The notes beneath the pieces were generated by a model. It was not told the origin of the DNA. It searched no databases and saw nothing but the letters and a program-made list of their open reading frames with translations. 64,000 nucleotides of DNA, taken from assembly GCA_001829495.1 (NCBI GenBank), contig MIBJ01000068.1, forward strand, positions 1-64,000. Reading direction: 5' to 3'. Of the stretch, positions 47,342 through 57,126 are shown one piece after another. This DNA is from Spirochaetes bacterium RBG_16_49_21 (GTDB taxonomy: Bacteria; Spirochaetota; UBA4802; UBA5550). Made by a program: the position numbers and the translations under genes. The number at the start of each line of letters is the position of its first letter. The first letter of the stretch is position 1.

Positions 47342-48178
47342 TCATCCGAACCGGCCGGTTATATAATCTTCTGTTCTCGTTTTATGGGGCGACTTGAACA
47401 GAGTATCCGTATCGCAATATTCCACGAGCTCTCCCATATAAAAGAACGCGGTGTAATCCGACACCCGTGCGGCCTGCTGCATGTTGTGCGTGACTATGAT
47501 GATCGTGATGCCCCCGCGCAGGGAGTGAATGAGGTCCTCTATTTTCGCGGTTGCGATGGGATCGAGGGCCGAACAGGGCTCGTCCATGAGCAGAATCTCG
47601 GGCTCTATGGCGAGCGCCCGCGCTATGCAAAGCCGCTGCTGCTGTCCTCCCGAGAGGCTCGTCCCTGGTTTGTCGAGAACGTCCTTTACCTCGTCCCACA
47701 GCGCGGCCTGCCGGAGCGAGCGCTCCAGCACGTCGTCGCCGGCGCTCCCCCGCGTTCCCTGAAGCGGTATCCCGGCGAGAACGTTATCCTTCACCGACAT
47801 CATGGGAAAGGGATTGGGCTTCTGAAACACCATGCCGATCCTTCTGCGAAGCATGACGGGATTGACCTTCGGGTCATATATGTCTTGTCCCGCGAAATAC
47901 ACGGATCCGGATACGCGCGCGCCGGGTACGCCCTCGTGCATGCGGTTGAGGGTTCGTATGAACGTAGATTTTCCGCATCCCGACGGGCCGATGATCGCCG
48001 TGACCGCGCCCGCGGCAATTAAAATATCAACGCCCTTGAGCGCCATCAGGGAGCCGAACCAGGCGCGCAGAGCAACGGTTTTTATAACCGCGGCCCCGTC
48101 CCGGATGCCGGTATAATCGCGGCGGTCTTCGTCCCCTCCTTTCTCTTTATGACCTGATATCGGTTCGATTGTTTCCAT
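47342..48178 (-). CDS. pstB: Phosphate ABC transporter ATP-binding protein PstB
   Basis: The 278-residue ATPase energises high-affinity phosphate uptake. Walker A is GPSGCGKST, the signature is [16 protein letters not shown], Walker B is [16 protein letters not shown], and the H-loop is in IVTHNMQQA. The Pst-specific [15 protein letters not shown] is present. An N-terminal extension of about 32 charged residues precedes the usual start; no better start codon lies downstream. It is the fourth gene of the operon. Confidence 0.95.
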   Translation of the reverse strand: METIEPISGHKEKGGDEDRRDYTGIRDGAAVIKTVALRAWFGSLMALKGVDILIAAGAVTAIIGPSGCGKSTFIRTLNRMHEGVPGARVSGSVYFAGQDIYDPKVNPVMLRRRIGMVFQKPNPFPMMSVKDNVLAGIPLQGTRGSAGDDVLERSLRQAALWDEVKDVLDKPGTSLSGGQQQRLCIARALAIEPEILLMDEPCSALDPIATAKIEDLIHSLRGGITIIIVTHNMQQAARVSDYTAFFYMGELVEYCDTDTLFKSPHKTRTEDYITGRFG

Positions 48179-48203
48179 GGAACAACCCCTTCTCCGTCCG
48201 GTT

Positions 48204-49085
48204 TTAATCGATTCTCCTCTGCAGCCTGTATCTCAACGCTATGGCAAGGCTGTTCATAAGAATCATGATAACGAGCAATACTATTATACCCGCCGCGGCA
48301 TTGACGTGAAAATCGCTCTGAGGGCGCGAAATCCAGTTGAATATCTGCACCGGCAGGGCGGTGAACGGGCTCATAACGGAATCGGGCAGAAAGGCCACAT
48401 AGGTAAGCGCCCCTATCGTGATAATGGGCGCTGTCTCGCCGATTGCCCTGGACAGGGACAGGATGACGCCCGTGAGAATTCCGGGAAGGCTTAAGGGGAG
48501 TACGATTTTCCGAATCGTCGTCCATTTGTCGGCGCCCAGGGCATAGGCTGCTTCGCGAAGGTCCCCGGGCACCATGCGCATCGATTCCCTGGCGGCCATG
48601 ATTATCATGGGAAGCACCATGAGGGAGAGCGTTGCCGCTCCGGCAAGGAGGCTTCGCCCCATGTTCATGAACCGCACGAAGAGCCCCAGGCCGAGAAGGC
48701 CGTAAATAATGGAAGGAACGCCCGCCAGGTTGCTGATGTTTATTTCGATGAAGGCCGTGACCGCGTTTTTCCCTGCGTATTCCTCCAGGTAGATCGCGGC
48801 CCCGATTCCCAAGGGCAGGGCTATCGCGGCGGTAAGGATCATGAGAATCGCGCTTCCCGCAAGGGGGGAGAGTATCCCGGCCCGGGCGGCGAAGCGCGAG
48901 GGAAAGCCTGTCAGAAAATCCCACCCCAATCTGGGTAATCCGTCGACGGCCGTGTCGATGAGCAGCACCGCCAGTATCACGAAGGGAACCATGACCGCCA
49001 GCGCCATGATCGCCTTAAAGGCTTTTTCGATCTTCTCATCCATCGCCCGGAAGGAGAGGTCCTGCGCGATTCCTTTTTTTCTCAT
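48204..49085 (-). CDS. pstA: Phosphate ABC transporter permease PstA
   Basis: The 293-residue permease has about six membrane helices and the EAA-like loop [33 protein letters not shown] near 165-197. The [16 protein letters not shown] segment is typical of PstA. Its ATG overlaps the pstC stop (TAATG), so the two permease chains are translationally coupled, as expected for a heterodimeric channel. Confidence 0.95.
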   Translation of the reverse strand: MRKKGIAQDLSFRAMDEKIEKAFKAIMALAVMVPFVILAVLLIDTAVDGLPRLGWDFLTGFPSRFAARAGILSPLAGSAILMILTAAIALPLGIGAAIYLEEYAGKNAVTAFIEINISNLAGVPSIIYGLLGLGLFVRFMNMGRSLLAGAATLSLMVLPMIIMAARESMRMVPGDLREAAYALGADKWTTIRKIVLPLSLPGILTGVILSLSRAIGETAPIITIGALTYVAFLPDSVMSPFTALPVQIFNWISRPQSDFHVNAAAGIIVLLVIMILMNSLAIALRYRLQRRID

Positions 49086-49993
49086 TACAATGCTCCTTTT
49101 AGGAGTTTCCTGCGAAGATAGAGCGCAAGAAGATTAAAAGCCAGCGTCATGACGAACAGCATCGCTCCCACGGCGAAGATCGTGTTGTATTCCAGCGTCC
49201 CGTGGGGAGTGTCGCCGAGGCTCACCTGCACGATGTAGGCGGTCATGGTCTCTATGGGGACCCGCGGGTCCAGCGTGAGAACCGGCTGCTGGCCGGCGGC
49301 GATGGCAACGATCATGGTTTCGCCTATGGCGCGCGATATTCCCAGGATAAAAGAGGCGGCGATTCCCGAGAATGCGGTGGGGAGTATGACGTGCCGGATG
49401 GCTCGGAGCCTGTTGCTCCCGAGGGCGATCGCTCCCTCGCGGAGGGAGGCGGGCACCGAGTATATGGCGTCCTCGCTCAAGGAGGCGACGATGGGGGTGA
49501 TCATGATCCCCATCACCAGACCGGGACTCAGGGAGTTAAAGCCGGCCAGCTCCGGGATGAATCCCTGCAGCAGGGGCGTCACAAAAGTGAGAGCGAAATA
49601 GCCGTACACGACGGTGGGAACGCCGGCGAGCACCTCGAGTACGGGCTTTAATATCCTCCTTAGCCTCTCCGGCGCGAACTCGCTTAGAAAAATCGCGATC
49701 AGTATCCCCATGGGTACCGCGACTATCATTGCGAAGAAACTGGTGAGCGCGGTGCCGGCAATGAGCGGCCATATTCCGAAATGCTTTTGATCAAACAGCG
49801 GCGTCCATTGCGTGTCGAAAAAAAACTCGCTTAAGGGAACCTGCCTGAAAAATTCAACGGTCTCGAAGAAGAGCACCATGATAATTCCCGCAGTGACGGC
49901 AACGGACATCGCCGCGCACGCGAAAAGCGCGGCGGATATCCATCGTTCCGTAAGAGAGCGGCTCTGGAGCAGATCCGGTTTGCGGTTGTCCAT
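49085..49993 (-). CDS. pstC: Phosphate ABC transporter permease PstC
   Basis: The 302-residue permease has about six helices. The coupling loop [27 protein letters not shown] and [16 protein letters not shown] identify PstC. The N-terminal cytoplasmic lead and [24 protein letters not shown] are typical. It lies 13 nt after pstS and overlaps pstA by one base. Confidence 0.95.
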   Translation of the reverse strand: MDNRKPDLLQSRSLTERWISAALFACAAMSVAVTAGIIMVLFFETVEFFRQVPLSEFFFDTQWTPLFDQKHFGIWPLIAGTALTSFFAMIVAVPMGILIAIFLSEFAPERLRRILKPVLEVLAGVPTVVYGYFALTFVTPLLQGFIPELAGFNSLSPGLVMGIMITPIVASLSEDAIYSVPASLREGAIALGSNRLRAIRHVILPTAFSGIAASFILGISRAIGETMIVAIAAGQQPVLTLDPRVPIETMTAYIVQVSLGDTPHGTLEYNTIFAVGAMLFVMTLAFNLLALYLRRKLLKGAL

Positions 49994-50006
49994 GATCTAT
50001 TCCGGT

Positions 50007-51014
50007 TTATTTCTTTTTAAGGAGCTCCTCAACGGTAACGCCCACCTTCGATCCCGAAAACACCGTACCCGTTACACGGTCGCTTACGCGCTTTGCCGCC
50101 AGTTGATAGGCGCCCTGGGGAAGGGGAATATAACCCACCTGCTTTGCGAGCTGCGGCACGTTTTTCAAATAGAACTCGACAAAGGCCCGTACCTCCGGTT
50201 TTTTCTCCATGGATTCCTTTCGGACATAAATAAAAAGCGGACGTGAGAGGGGCTGATAAGTGCCCTTTCTAACGGTTTCCTGCGAAGGCCGTATCGGGCC
50301 CCTGCCGTTTCCAGGCTTGCCGTCGTCTACCGCCACCAGCTTCAGCTTGTCCCTGTTCTCCTCATAATACGCCAGCCCAAAAAATCCCAGCGCGAACTTG
50401 TCGCCGGCGATACCCTGGACCAGGACATTGTCGTCCTCACTTGCAGTGAAGTCACCGCGGCTGGAATGCTCCTTGCCCACGATAGCTTCGGTGAAATAAT
50501 CATAGGTGCCGCTGTCGGCCCCTGCTCCGTAAAGATGGATGTCTTTATCCGGCCATCCCGGGCGGACCTGGCTCCATTTCATGATCCTTCCCTGCGCCTC
50601 CGGCTCCCAGAGCTTCTTAAGCTCGGCGACGGTCATGTAATCGCACCAGTCGTTCTGCGGGTTTATCAAAACCGCCAGACCGTCATACGCCACCGGTATT
50701 TCGATGTACTCGATTCCCTTTTCAACGCACCTGTCCTGCTCGGTTTTTTTTATCGGGCGCGACGCGTCGGAAATATCGGTCTCCGCCCCGCAGAATTTTT
50801 TGAATCCGCCGCCGGTGCCCGATATGCCCACGGTGACGCGTATACCTTTGTTCGATTTCTGGAATTCCTCCGCCACCGCTTCGGTGATGGGATACACGGT
50901 GCTCGACCCGTCGATCGAAATCGTGGCGGCCGGATTTTTCCCGCACGCTACGGCGAAAAGCGCTGCAAACGCAATATTGATCGTCATTGAAATTCTAAGC
51001 GGTCTTTTTTGCAT
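50007..51014 (-). CDS. pstS: Phosphate-binding protein PstS
   Basis: This 335-residue periplasmic solute-binding protein has a signal sequence ending in a lipobox-like LFAVAC (Cys near 24), so it is probably a lipoprotein. Phosphate-ligand motifs are seen: [43 protein letters not shown] and [19 protein letters not shown] precedes the ATG. Some PstS proteins discriminate strongly against arsenate; whether this one does cannot be judged by eye. It heads the pst-arsC operon. Confidence 0.94.
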   Translation of the reverse strand: MQKRPLRISMTINIAFAALFAVACGKNPAATISIDGSSTVYPITEAVAEEFQKSNKGIRVTVGISGTGGGFKKFCGAETDISDASRPIKKTEQDRCVEKGIEYIEIPVAYDGLAVLINPQNDWCDYMTVAELKKLWEPEAQGRIMKWSQVRPGWPDKDIHLYGAGADSGTYDYFTEAIVGKEHSSRGDFTASEDDNVLVQGIAGDKFALGFFGLAYYEENRDKLKLVAVDDGKPGNGRGPIRPSQETVRKGTYQPLSRPLFIYVRKESMEKKPEVRAFVEFYLKNVPQLAKQVGYIPLPQGAYQLAAKRVSDRVTGTVFSGSKVGVTVEELLKKK

Positions 51015-51079
51015 AAGGCAACCTCCATAGAAATTTATTTAAGATATCACACTATTTCGCCCCACAACGAAATGATATG

Positions 51080-51108
51080 ATAATATACCGATAATTCCCG
51101 GAGATCAA
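51080..51108 (-). promoter_or_regulatory. Promoter of the pst-arsC operon
   Basis: On the minus strand TTGATC (51103-51108), a 17-nt spacer and TATTAT (51080-51085). Further upstream AAGATA/TATCTT (51129-51147) forms an inverted repeat in an AT-rich stretch that could bind a regulator. I see no clear tandem Pho-box. Confidence 0.45.
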
Positions 51109-51261
51109 ATCTTTATAAAGGATTTGTTAAGATAATATAAATATCTTGCAATCCACTGCTAAAAATGATCCAGCCTGTCATTGCGTCTAATATGAAAACC
51201 GCATAAAGTTATATCGTCAACAAATAAAAACTCCGCGGCTTGCCGCTCTGCTTTTTATTAC

Positions 51262-51291
51262 TTGACCTTGCGCCGCGCAAAGGAATAAATT
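51262..51291 (+). promoter_or_regulatory. Promoter of moeA, close to the start codon
   Basis: TTGACC (51262-51267), an 18-nt spacer and TAAATT (51286-51291). The predicted start is about 51298 and the first ATG is 51301, so a leaderless or near-leaderless mRNA is expected. In-frame ATGs at 51313 and 51316 are alternatives. Confidence 0.45.
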
Positions 51292-51300
51292 TTTGTTAAT

Positions 51301-52545
51301 ATGATTGAGAATATGATGAAAATTAAGAAAGGAGGGCCAGGCCGCTGGATCGGTCTTGCCGAGGCCCGCGCAATCTGCTTCGATAAAACGCCGCTTATTG
51401 ATAAAGAAGAGGTGCACATTATCGATTGTTCCGGAAGAGTCGCGTTCTGCGATATGACCGCCATAGTCAATTCTCCATCCGTCACCGCCTCACTCAAAGA
51501 CGGATACGCCGTACATTCATCTGATGTCGCTGCCGCCTCGCGGCAAAACCCGATAAGGCTTGTCCTCTCCGGTACTTCGGCGGCGGGCGACTCGGGAACA
51601 GGACCGCTGGCCACTGGCTGCTCGGCCCGAATACTTACCGGCGCGCCGCTGCCCCAGGTGGCCGATGCGGTCGTTTCTCAGGAATTCGTCAATGTACAAG
51701 ACGGATTCGCACTATTCACCGCCGATGCGGATCCCGGCAGGAACGTGCTGGTGGAGGGCGCCGACGTGCGAATCGGCGAAATAATTCTTCGCAGGGGAGA
51801 AATCCCGACTCCCGGGCGTATAGGCTTGCTGGCGGCGGCAGGCGTATCAACCCTGCCGGTATACCGCATGCCGCGAATACTTCTTATAGCCACAGGCGAT
51901 GAGATCGTGGAACCGGGCACGCCGCTGAAAAAAGGGGGGCTCTACGCAAGCAACCTGGTGACGCTTGCTTCATACAGCGTTTCGCGCGGACTTCATGCGG
52001 ACATGCGAATAGTGAGCGACTCGCCTGAATATCTGAAACAAGCCATCACCGGTGCGAATGGGCCCTACGACGCTCTCTGTATCATAGGCGGGGCCTGGGA
52101 CGGTGACAGGGACTTTACCATGTCGACGCTCGATGAACTCGGATGGGAGCCGTATTTCAGAAGGGTGCGCATGGGGCCTGGAAAGGCGGTGTCATTCGGC
52201 CGTTTGGGAGGCAAACCGGCATTCAGCCTGCCCGGAGGTCCGCCGTCGAACCATATCGCATTTCTTCAACTGGTACTGCCGTCCCTTTTGCACATGGGAG
52301 GGCATATGCCGCCATATCTTCCTCTCGTGCGGGCGACTCTTACCGAAGAGGTCTCCGGTCAGGAAGACTGGACCCAATTTATTCACGCAAAGCTTTCCAG
52401 TGAAGAGGGTGAATTGAAAGTAACGCCCCTCCGCTCGAAAAGCCGGCTCCGGGACATGGCGGATTGCGACTCTCTCATTGAAATTCCGGAAGGAAAGACA
52501 CGCATTGAGCGGGCAAGCATTATTGATGTTCAAAGGATAGTGTAA
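51301..52545 (+). CDS. moeA: Molybdopterin molybdenumtransferase MoeA, divergent
   Basis: MoeA inserts molybdate into adenylylated molybdopterin. The 414-residue protein has the family domain order and SPSVTASLKDGYAVHSSDV, ARILTGAPLP, GRNVLVEGADVRIGE, LLIATGDEIVEPG and the C-terminal barrel. The catalytic-loop region is unusual: GGAWDGDRDF where most MoeA have SGGVSVGDYD, and LPGGPPSNHIAF where most have LPGNPVSA. It may therefore have altered substrate handling. It is divergent from pst and convergent with the mobA/mobB relic. Confidence 0.85.
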   Translation: MIENMMKIKKGGPGRWIGLAEARAICFDKTPLIDKEEVHIIDCSGRVAFCDMTAIVNSPSVTASLKDGYAVHSSDVAAASRQNPIRLVLSGTSAAGDSGTGPLATGCSARILTGAPLPQVADAVVSQEFVNVQDGFALFTADADPGRNVLVEGADVRIGEIILRRGEIPTPGRIGLLAAAGVSTLPVYRMPRILLIATGDEIVEPGTPLKKGGLYASNLVTLASYSVSRGLHADMRIVSDSPEYLKQAITGANGPYDALCIIGGAWDGDRDFTMSTLDELGWEPYFRRVRMGPGKAVSFGRLGGKPAFSLPGGPPSNHIAFLQLVLPSLLHMGGHMPPYLPLVRATLTEEVSGQEDWTQFIHAKLSSEEGELKVTPLRSKSRLRDMADCDSLIEIPEGKTRIERASIIDVQRIV

Positions 52546-52577
52546 GGTATGAAGGAACCGATTAGGGAGACCGTCAT

Positions 52578-53067
52578 TTATCTTCAATCGATATGATGAT
52601 CTCTTGCGCGTCGGTGCACTCTTTCAGGGAGGTAATCATACCTTTGACTGCATTGGAAAGCATATTTGCGATAAATGGCTTCAGCGGCACCGCTCTGCCG
52701 TTCACGCAAAGCCGGATAGATTGACCCGGTCGTGACCCGAGAAAGCGCTCCTCAATGAGACCTGCGAGCCCTGCGGCGTCGTTTATAGAAAACTGGGGAA
52801 CATTGATGTCGTGCCGGGAATCGGTGGCGATAGCGATCAGATTGTCGTTTTCTCCGCAGAGGAGGTCATCATATACCGCGCCGCGAAAAACCTCGATTTT
52901 AGGCTTTGAATTGCGTTTGTAGCCTTCAGTCAGAATGATATCGACGCCGTGGATGAAACGCGCGGCGATATCGTCAATATCGAGTTCCTCGTAAAGCCCG
53001 TCAATATGAGCGACTTATCCTCCCCGAACCTTTTGCTCATGCCTCCTGCCAATACGTCAGAAATAAT
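52578..53067 (-). pseudogene. Collapsed mobA/mobB relic
   Basis: On the minus strand, 53067-53010 encodes IISDVLAGGMSKRFGEDKSL, the nucleotide-binding start of MobA. Right after this, in another frame, comes VAHIDGLYEELDIDDIAARF followed by VDIILTEGYKRNSKPKIEVFR and a C-terminal stretch ending SIEDK before TAA at 52578. This is the C-terminal two-thirds of MobB. A deletion appears to have joined the mobA 5' end to the mobB 3' part out of frame. No usable start codon serves the MobB part. Confidence 0.75.
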
Positions 53068-54367
53068 ACCGTGCGCGTAGATCCCACCGATGGTCGGCCG
53101 GTTTTTCACCGAATTCAGAATTCCTGCCTCCCCACAAAAATGCATATCTGAATCGAAGCTCGAGATTATTTACTCCTGTATAAAGCAATTCAGGCGTCAG
53201 GCTGAAACTCAAATCGTCTATGTTGAACATCACGGTAAGCGCTGGGGTAAAGTAGAGAATGTCAAAGGGCTCCTTCTGGCTGACGCGCAAATACAGATAG
53301 TTTTTCATGGGAGTGAATCTACCGTAGGCGCCTTCAGTCAGCGCCTCGGCCGCTCTGAACGGCAATTCTTTTAGAGTAGCGCGATATGTATAATAAGCCT
53401 CATTAATCAGGAAATAATAACTGCGCATCTCGGACACCGACATGCCGGATGCATTATGATAATATTCGATGATGACGGTGGTCTCTATCTCCGTCAGATA
53501 GCGTATGCCCCCAAGAGCGGCGATTGCGTTGATTTTCCGTTTTCGCGCCATGCCCGTAGTTCCAAGGGAAAGCTTTGTTATTCCGGGCAGATATGCGAAT
53601 TCTCCGTGAACCTCCAAATTGGTCGTGATGTTCCTCGACACGTCGATCCCCAACCTGTAGTTATTCTCCAACCCAGTAAAAAAAAGAAAGTCGATGTCCG
53701 TATCGAAAAACAGGAGATAGAGCTTGCCTGCAAAATACCAATGCCCGGCCCCGCCGAAATTTTCATTAATACCCTTGTAAACGGGCACGACAACGGGTGT
53801 AAAAGAAAGGGTTTTAAGGGGCCCGGTGAAGCTGGCGATGAAGTCCGCGGTCGCGACCGTGTATCCCTCATACGCGAGCTCCGGATCGTCCGGGTTTTTC
53901 GGCCGGTCAACGAAGGCGACCGGATTCCAGGCGTATCCCTTCCCCCATTTCAGTGTCTTTTTGCCCGCGTCGATAACCACATGCTGGTTCGGCTTGAGAG
54001 AAGCGTATCCTTCATAGAGACGCAAATCAAACGGCCACCGGCGGTTTGAATATCCAAATGCTTCGTATGCCCTGGCAAACGCCTTGAATATGCCCTTTTC
54101 AAACGTTAATTCCGGCTGAAGTCTTAAATACGCGTCCGCGTATGGACTGCCGGGATTGTTCTGGTAATATTTTAAACGAAAAAGCGCGCTCTTCAAATCG
54201 GCTATATACAGCGAGGGGAATAATTCAACATACCCGCCGATCGAAAAGGGTTTTTTTTCGACCTCAGATTCTTCGAATTTGAATTCATTATCATCTTCAG
54301 CGTAAATTCTTAATGCCATGCCCGCCAGCGCCGCGCAGCCTAAAGTAAGAATAATGAGAAGCCTCAT
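53057..54367 (-). CDS. Outer-membrane beta-barrel protein of an ABC/LolA-like export set
   Basis: The 436-residue protein has a signal peptide (LLIILTLGCAALAGMALRIYA) and alternating hydrophobic strands rich in Tyr/Phe. It ends in RARYYF with a terminal aromatic residue, as in outer-membrane barrels. No named family is certain. It lies 3 nt after the LolA-like gene and downstream of an ABC permease and ATPase on the same strand. This co-occurrence (ATPase, permease, outer-membrane lipoprotein-sorting protein, barrel) suggests a trans-envelope lipid or lipoprotein transport unit. Confidence 0.7.
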   Translation of the reverse strand: MRLLIILTLGCAALAGMALRIYAEDDNEFKFEESEVEKKPFSIGGYVELFPSLYIADLKSALFRLKYYQNNPGSPYADAYLRLQPELTFEKGIFKAFARAYEAFGYSNRRWPFDLRLYEGYASLKPNQHVVIDAGKKTLKWGKGYAWNPVAFVDRPKNPDDPELAYEGYTVATADFIASFTGPLKTLSFTPVVVPVYKGINENFGGAGHWYFAGKLYLLFFDTDIDFLFFTGLENNYRLGIDVSRNITTNLEVHGEFAYLPGITKLSLGTTGMARKRKINAIAALGGIRYLTEIETTVIIEYYHNASGMSVSEMRSYYFLINEAYYTYRATLKELPFRAAEALTEGAYGRFTPMKNYLYLRVSQKEPFDILYFTPALTVMFNIDDLSFSLTPELLYTGVNNLELRFRYAFLWGGRNSEFGEKPADHRWDLRARYYF

Positions 54368-54370
54368 GGA

Positions 54371-55102
54371 TCACCTGAGTGAATCCACGCGGGGCATGAA
54401 TGTCAGGGTGAACACCTCATCTCCGACCGATCGCTTCTTTATTTTCGAAAAAATCATTATTGAGCGATAACCCTTGTACAGGGGGCTCACGGTCTCAATG
54501 ACCGACGGCCGGACGATCCCGCCGGTGAAGTCTTTTATATTTTTGAAATTGAGGGTCTTGATAAGCATGTTTTTCTCGGTAAGGCAGTCGATCCTGACGG
54601 GTATCTTTCTCTGTTTTTCGGCCCGGAGGCGGATCCGGTCATACGCAACGCTCCTGTTCCTGGCCTTGAGGTGAAGAAGATATTCACCGCCTTTTATTTC
54701 AAGCTTTTCAACTTTATATTCAGCGCTGTAATCGAGAGCCAGAATATCCGCGTTATTGAATACCCCCCCGATAACCGATTGAAGAGAAGTAATCCGGATC
54801 GGTTTTCCCACGTTGGGCACGTACAGCCACATATTGTCTCCAAGCCGGAGCGTGCTCCTTCCCTTGTCGCTCGCGGGAGCAAGAAAGAGCGCGATCAACT
54901 TGTCCACCCCTTTTTTAAGGCTGAAGAGCACATATTCCTTCTTGCGGCCGTCCGGTTCGATATTGATGATCTTTCTATATGATTCATACGATTCCGGGTT
55001 CAGGTTCCGGTCGATCTCGCGCAAGAGCCGGTCCGGCTCCTCTTCGCCCGCATAACCGGCCGTAAAAAACAGCAGAATGAAAACCATCAATAATCGTTTC
55101 AT
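54371..55102 (-). CDS. LolA-like outer-membrane lipoprotein-sorting protein
   Basis: The 243-residue protein from ATG 55102 has GGAGGATG upstream and a signal peptide (LLMVFILLFFTAGYA). The mature part shows the LolA-like half-barrel pattern of the lipoprotein-sorting family: KKEYVLFSLKKGVDKLIALFLAPASDKGRSTLRLGDNMWLYVPNVGKPIRI. It probably shuttles a lipid or lipoprotein through the periplasm for the neighbouring ABC system. A longer frame to 55195 is not supported. Confidence 0.82.
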   Translation of the reverse strand: MKRLLMVFILLFFTAGYAGEEEPDRLLREIDRNLNPESYESYRKIINIEPDGRKKEYVLFSLKKGVDKLIALFLAPASDKGRSTLRLGDNMWLYVPNVGKPIRITSLQSVIGGVFNNADILALDYSAEYKVEKLEIKGGEYLLHLKARNRSVAYDRIRLRAEKQRKIPVRIDCLTEKNMLIKTLNFKNIKDFTGGIVRPSVIETVSPLYKGYRSIMIFSKIKKRSVGDEVFTLTFMPRVDSLR

Positions 55103-55124
55103 GTCATCCTCCGGTATCGATTTT

Positions 55125-56361
55125 CTATACGTGCCTGAGCGCTTCCACCGGCTCCATCCGCGACGCTTTATATGCGGGATAGAACCCGGCCGCAAGGGAC
55201 ACGGCGAGCACCGTGATCGTTATCGCCACGGTTTCCGGCGCGCTCAATGACGCCCTCAGTACAAGCCCCTGCTGCATTCCGAAATTAAAGGTGATCCCCG
55301 CCGCATTGACGATGATGATGATAATGGCCCCGATAACGACTCCCGCGATCGACCCGGCCGCGCCGAGAAGGAACCCCTCGGTAATGTACATGTACAGAAT
55401 CTTTTCGGGAAGCGTCCCGATAGCGGCGATCGTACCGATTTCACGGATGCGCTCATACACCGCCATCATCATCACGTTCATGATGCTAATGAGCACGATG
55501 GCGACCAGCATTATTCTGACAAACTGGGTCATCACGTCGATCATTTTTGCGATATTCACGAAAGGAGAAAGCCCCTCCCATGTATGCACCTCATAAACCG
55601 GTTTTCCCCCGCTCGATAAACCGGCTAACTCCTTTTTGATGCTTTTTTCAAACGAGCCGAGCTTGTCAAAATTTTTTACGCGAACGGCCACCTCGCTCAC
55701 CTCGGCTTTTTCCATGCGAAGAAGCTCGACCGCATCGTCAAAATTAATATATCCGTCCCTGCCGCCGGGCCCGACCACGCTGCTTAAGATCCCCGACACG
55801 GTGAATTGCATGCCGTTGACCGAGCCGTCCCTGTTGGTCGCGACAATAACCACGGCATCGCCCGTCTTGACGCGCATGCCCTGCGCCAAAAGCTCGGGCA
55901 CCAGTATTTCCCCTCTTTTGAGAGAGTCGCTTCCCGCTGTTATCCTTTTTGTCAGCAGCGGCGTTGTTTTATATTCTTTGTCGGGATACACGCCGTTTAA
56001 ACGAATATTGGTCGTTTCCGCGAAATTGCTGAACATACCGGCGAACTTGATGCGGTGAGAATATGCCTCCACCGCCCTGTTCTTTCGTAAAACCGTTTCA
56101 ACTTGCATAAACTGCTCCATGCTCAGCGTGAGATTGAGCGGCAGATTTTCTATGGAGGCGACGTATCCCTTTCGGTGGATCTGCGCGTGGCCCGAGCATC
56201 GAATCCGTGATCTGCCCGACAATCATGTTTTTAAACGATCCCGAGACGGCAACATAGACCACGACAAAAACGACCCCCAGGGTAATGAGGGACGACGTCA
56301 AAAGGGTCCGCCGTTTGTACCGTATCAGGTTGCGTACGGCAATTTTAATTATGCTTCGCAT
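55125..56361 (-). pseudogene. ABC transporter permease (MacB/LolC-type), frameshifted
   Basis: Read across two frames this is one MacB-like permease of about 410 residues. The N-terminal part (56361 to about 56194) has the first helix TLLTSSLITLGVVFVVVYVAVSG and ends IVGQITDSMLG. The rest (about 56190 to 55125) starts HAQIHRKGYVASI and has three C-terminal helices. The break is at the GGG run (56191-56193): one base fewer restores LGHAQIH. It may be a real single-base insertion or a sequencing error. The start overlaps the ATPase gene by 17 nt. Confidence 0.82.
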
Positions 56362-57079
56362 GGGCTTTCCCCCTTTTCGTTTTTGCGCGCTTCTTTATCG
56401 TTTTCCTTTGTGTTATCAGGCCGTCCTCCAGCGAATATATGATTTCGGCCTCTCCCACGATCTTCTGATCATGCGTGGAGAAAATAAACGAGGTCCCGAA
56501 TTCGTCCCTCATCTTTCTCATGATCGCTATGACGCGGTACGCGGTGTCATGATCGAGGTTCGCCGTGGGCTCGTCCGCCAGCACGATCTTCGGATTCGTC
56601 GCCAGGGCTCGGGCGATGGCAACCCGCTGCTTCTGCCCGCCGGATATCTGGTCCGGATACTTCCCCTTCTGGTCTTCCATGCCGACTTCGGCGATGAGCC
56701 TTCTCACGCGCTCCCTCCTCCTGGCGGGCGGAATGTTCTGAACCATCATCAGGGGGTATTCGATGTTCTCAAAGACTGTCAGAACCGGTATCAGGTTAAA
56801 ATCCTGAAAAATGAAACCTATCCGCTCGCCGCGAAACGCCGCCCGCTCCCTTCTGGTGAGCTTCGATATGTCGGTTCCCTCGATTATGACGCTGCCTCCG
56901 GTGGGCACGTCGAGGCATCCGAGAATGTTCAGCAAGGTCGTCTTTCCGCTTCCGGACGGCCCGATGAAGGAAATAAACGACGACGGGTCGATTGTGAAGG
57001 TCAGTCCCTTGAGCGCCGGCACGGTTATCTCTCCGGCCGTATAGTTCTTTTGCACGTTATCGGCGGTAATAAGTTTCAT
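56345..57079 (-). CDS. ABC transporter ATP-binding protein (LolD/MacB-type)
   Basis: The 244-residue ATPase has Walker [10 protein letters not shown], the Q-loop in [19 protein letters not shown], signature [16 protein letters not shown], Walker [13 protein letters not shown] and the H-loop STHDQ. These are diagnostic of the LolD/MacB/FtsE group. The basic tail [16 protein letters not shown] is unusual. It is the first gene of the export set and overlaps the permease start. Confidence 0.92.
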   Translation of the reverse strand: MKLITADNVQKNYTAGEITVPALKGLTFTIDPSSFISFIGPSGSGKTTLLNILGCLDVPTGGSVIIEGTDISKLTRRERAAFRGERIGFIFQDFNLIPVLTVFENIEYPLMMVQNIPPARRRERVRRLIAEVGMEDQKGKYPDQISGGQKQRVAIARALATNPKIVLADEPTANLDHDTAYRVIAIMRKMRDEFGTSFIFSTHDQKIVGEAEIIYSLEDGLITQRKTIKKRAKTKRGKAHAKHN

Positions 57080-57126
57080 AATCTCTCCCGTTAGAGCGGC
57101 TTACAGCCTGCGCTTTCATACTTTTC

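Noticed and set aside
51015..51300. Pho-box ahead of pstS
   Set aside because: No tandem CTGTCA-type 7-mers with 4-nt spacing were visible; only a sigma-70-like promoter and an AT-rich inverted repeat.
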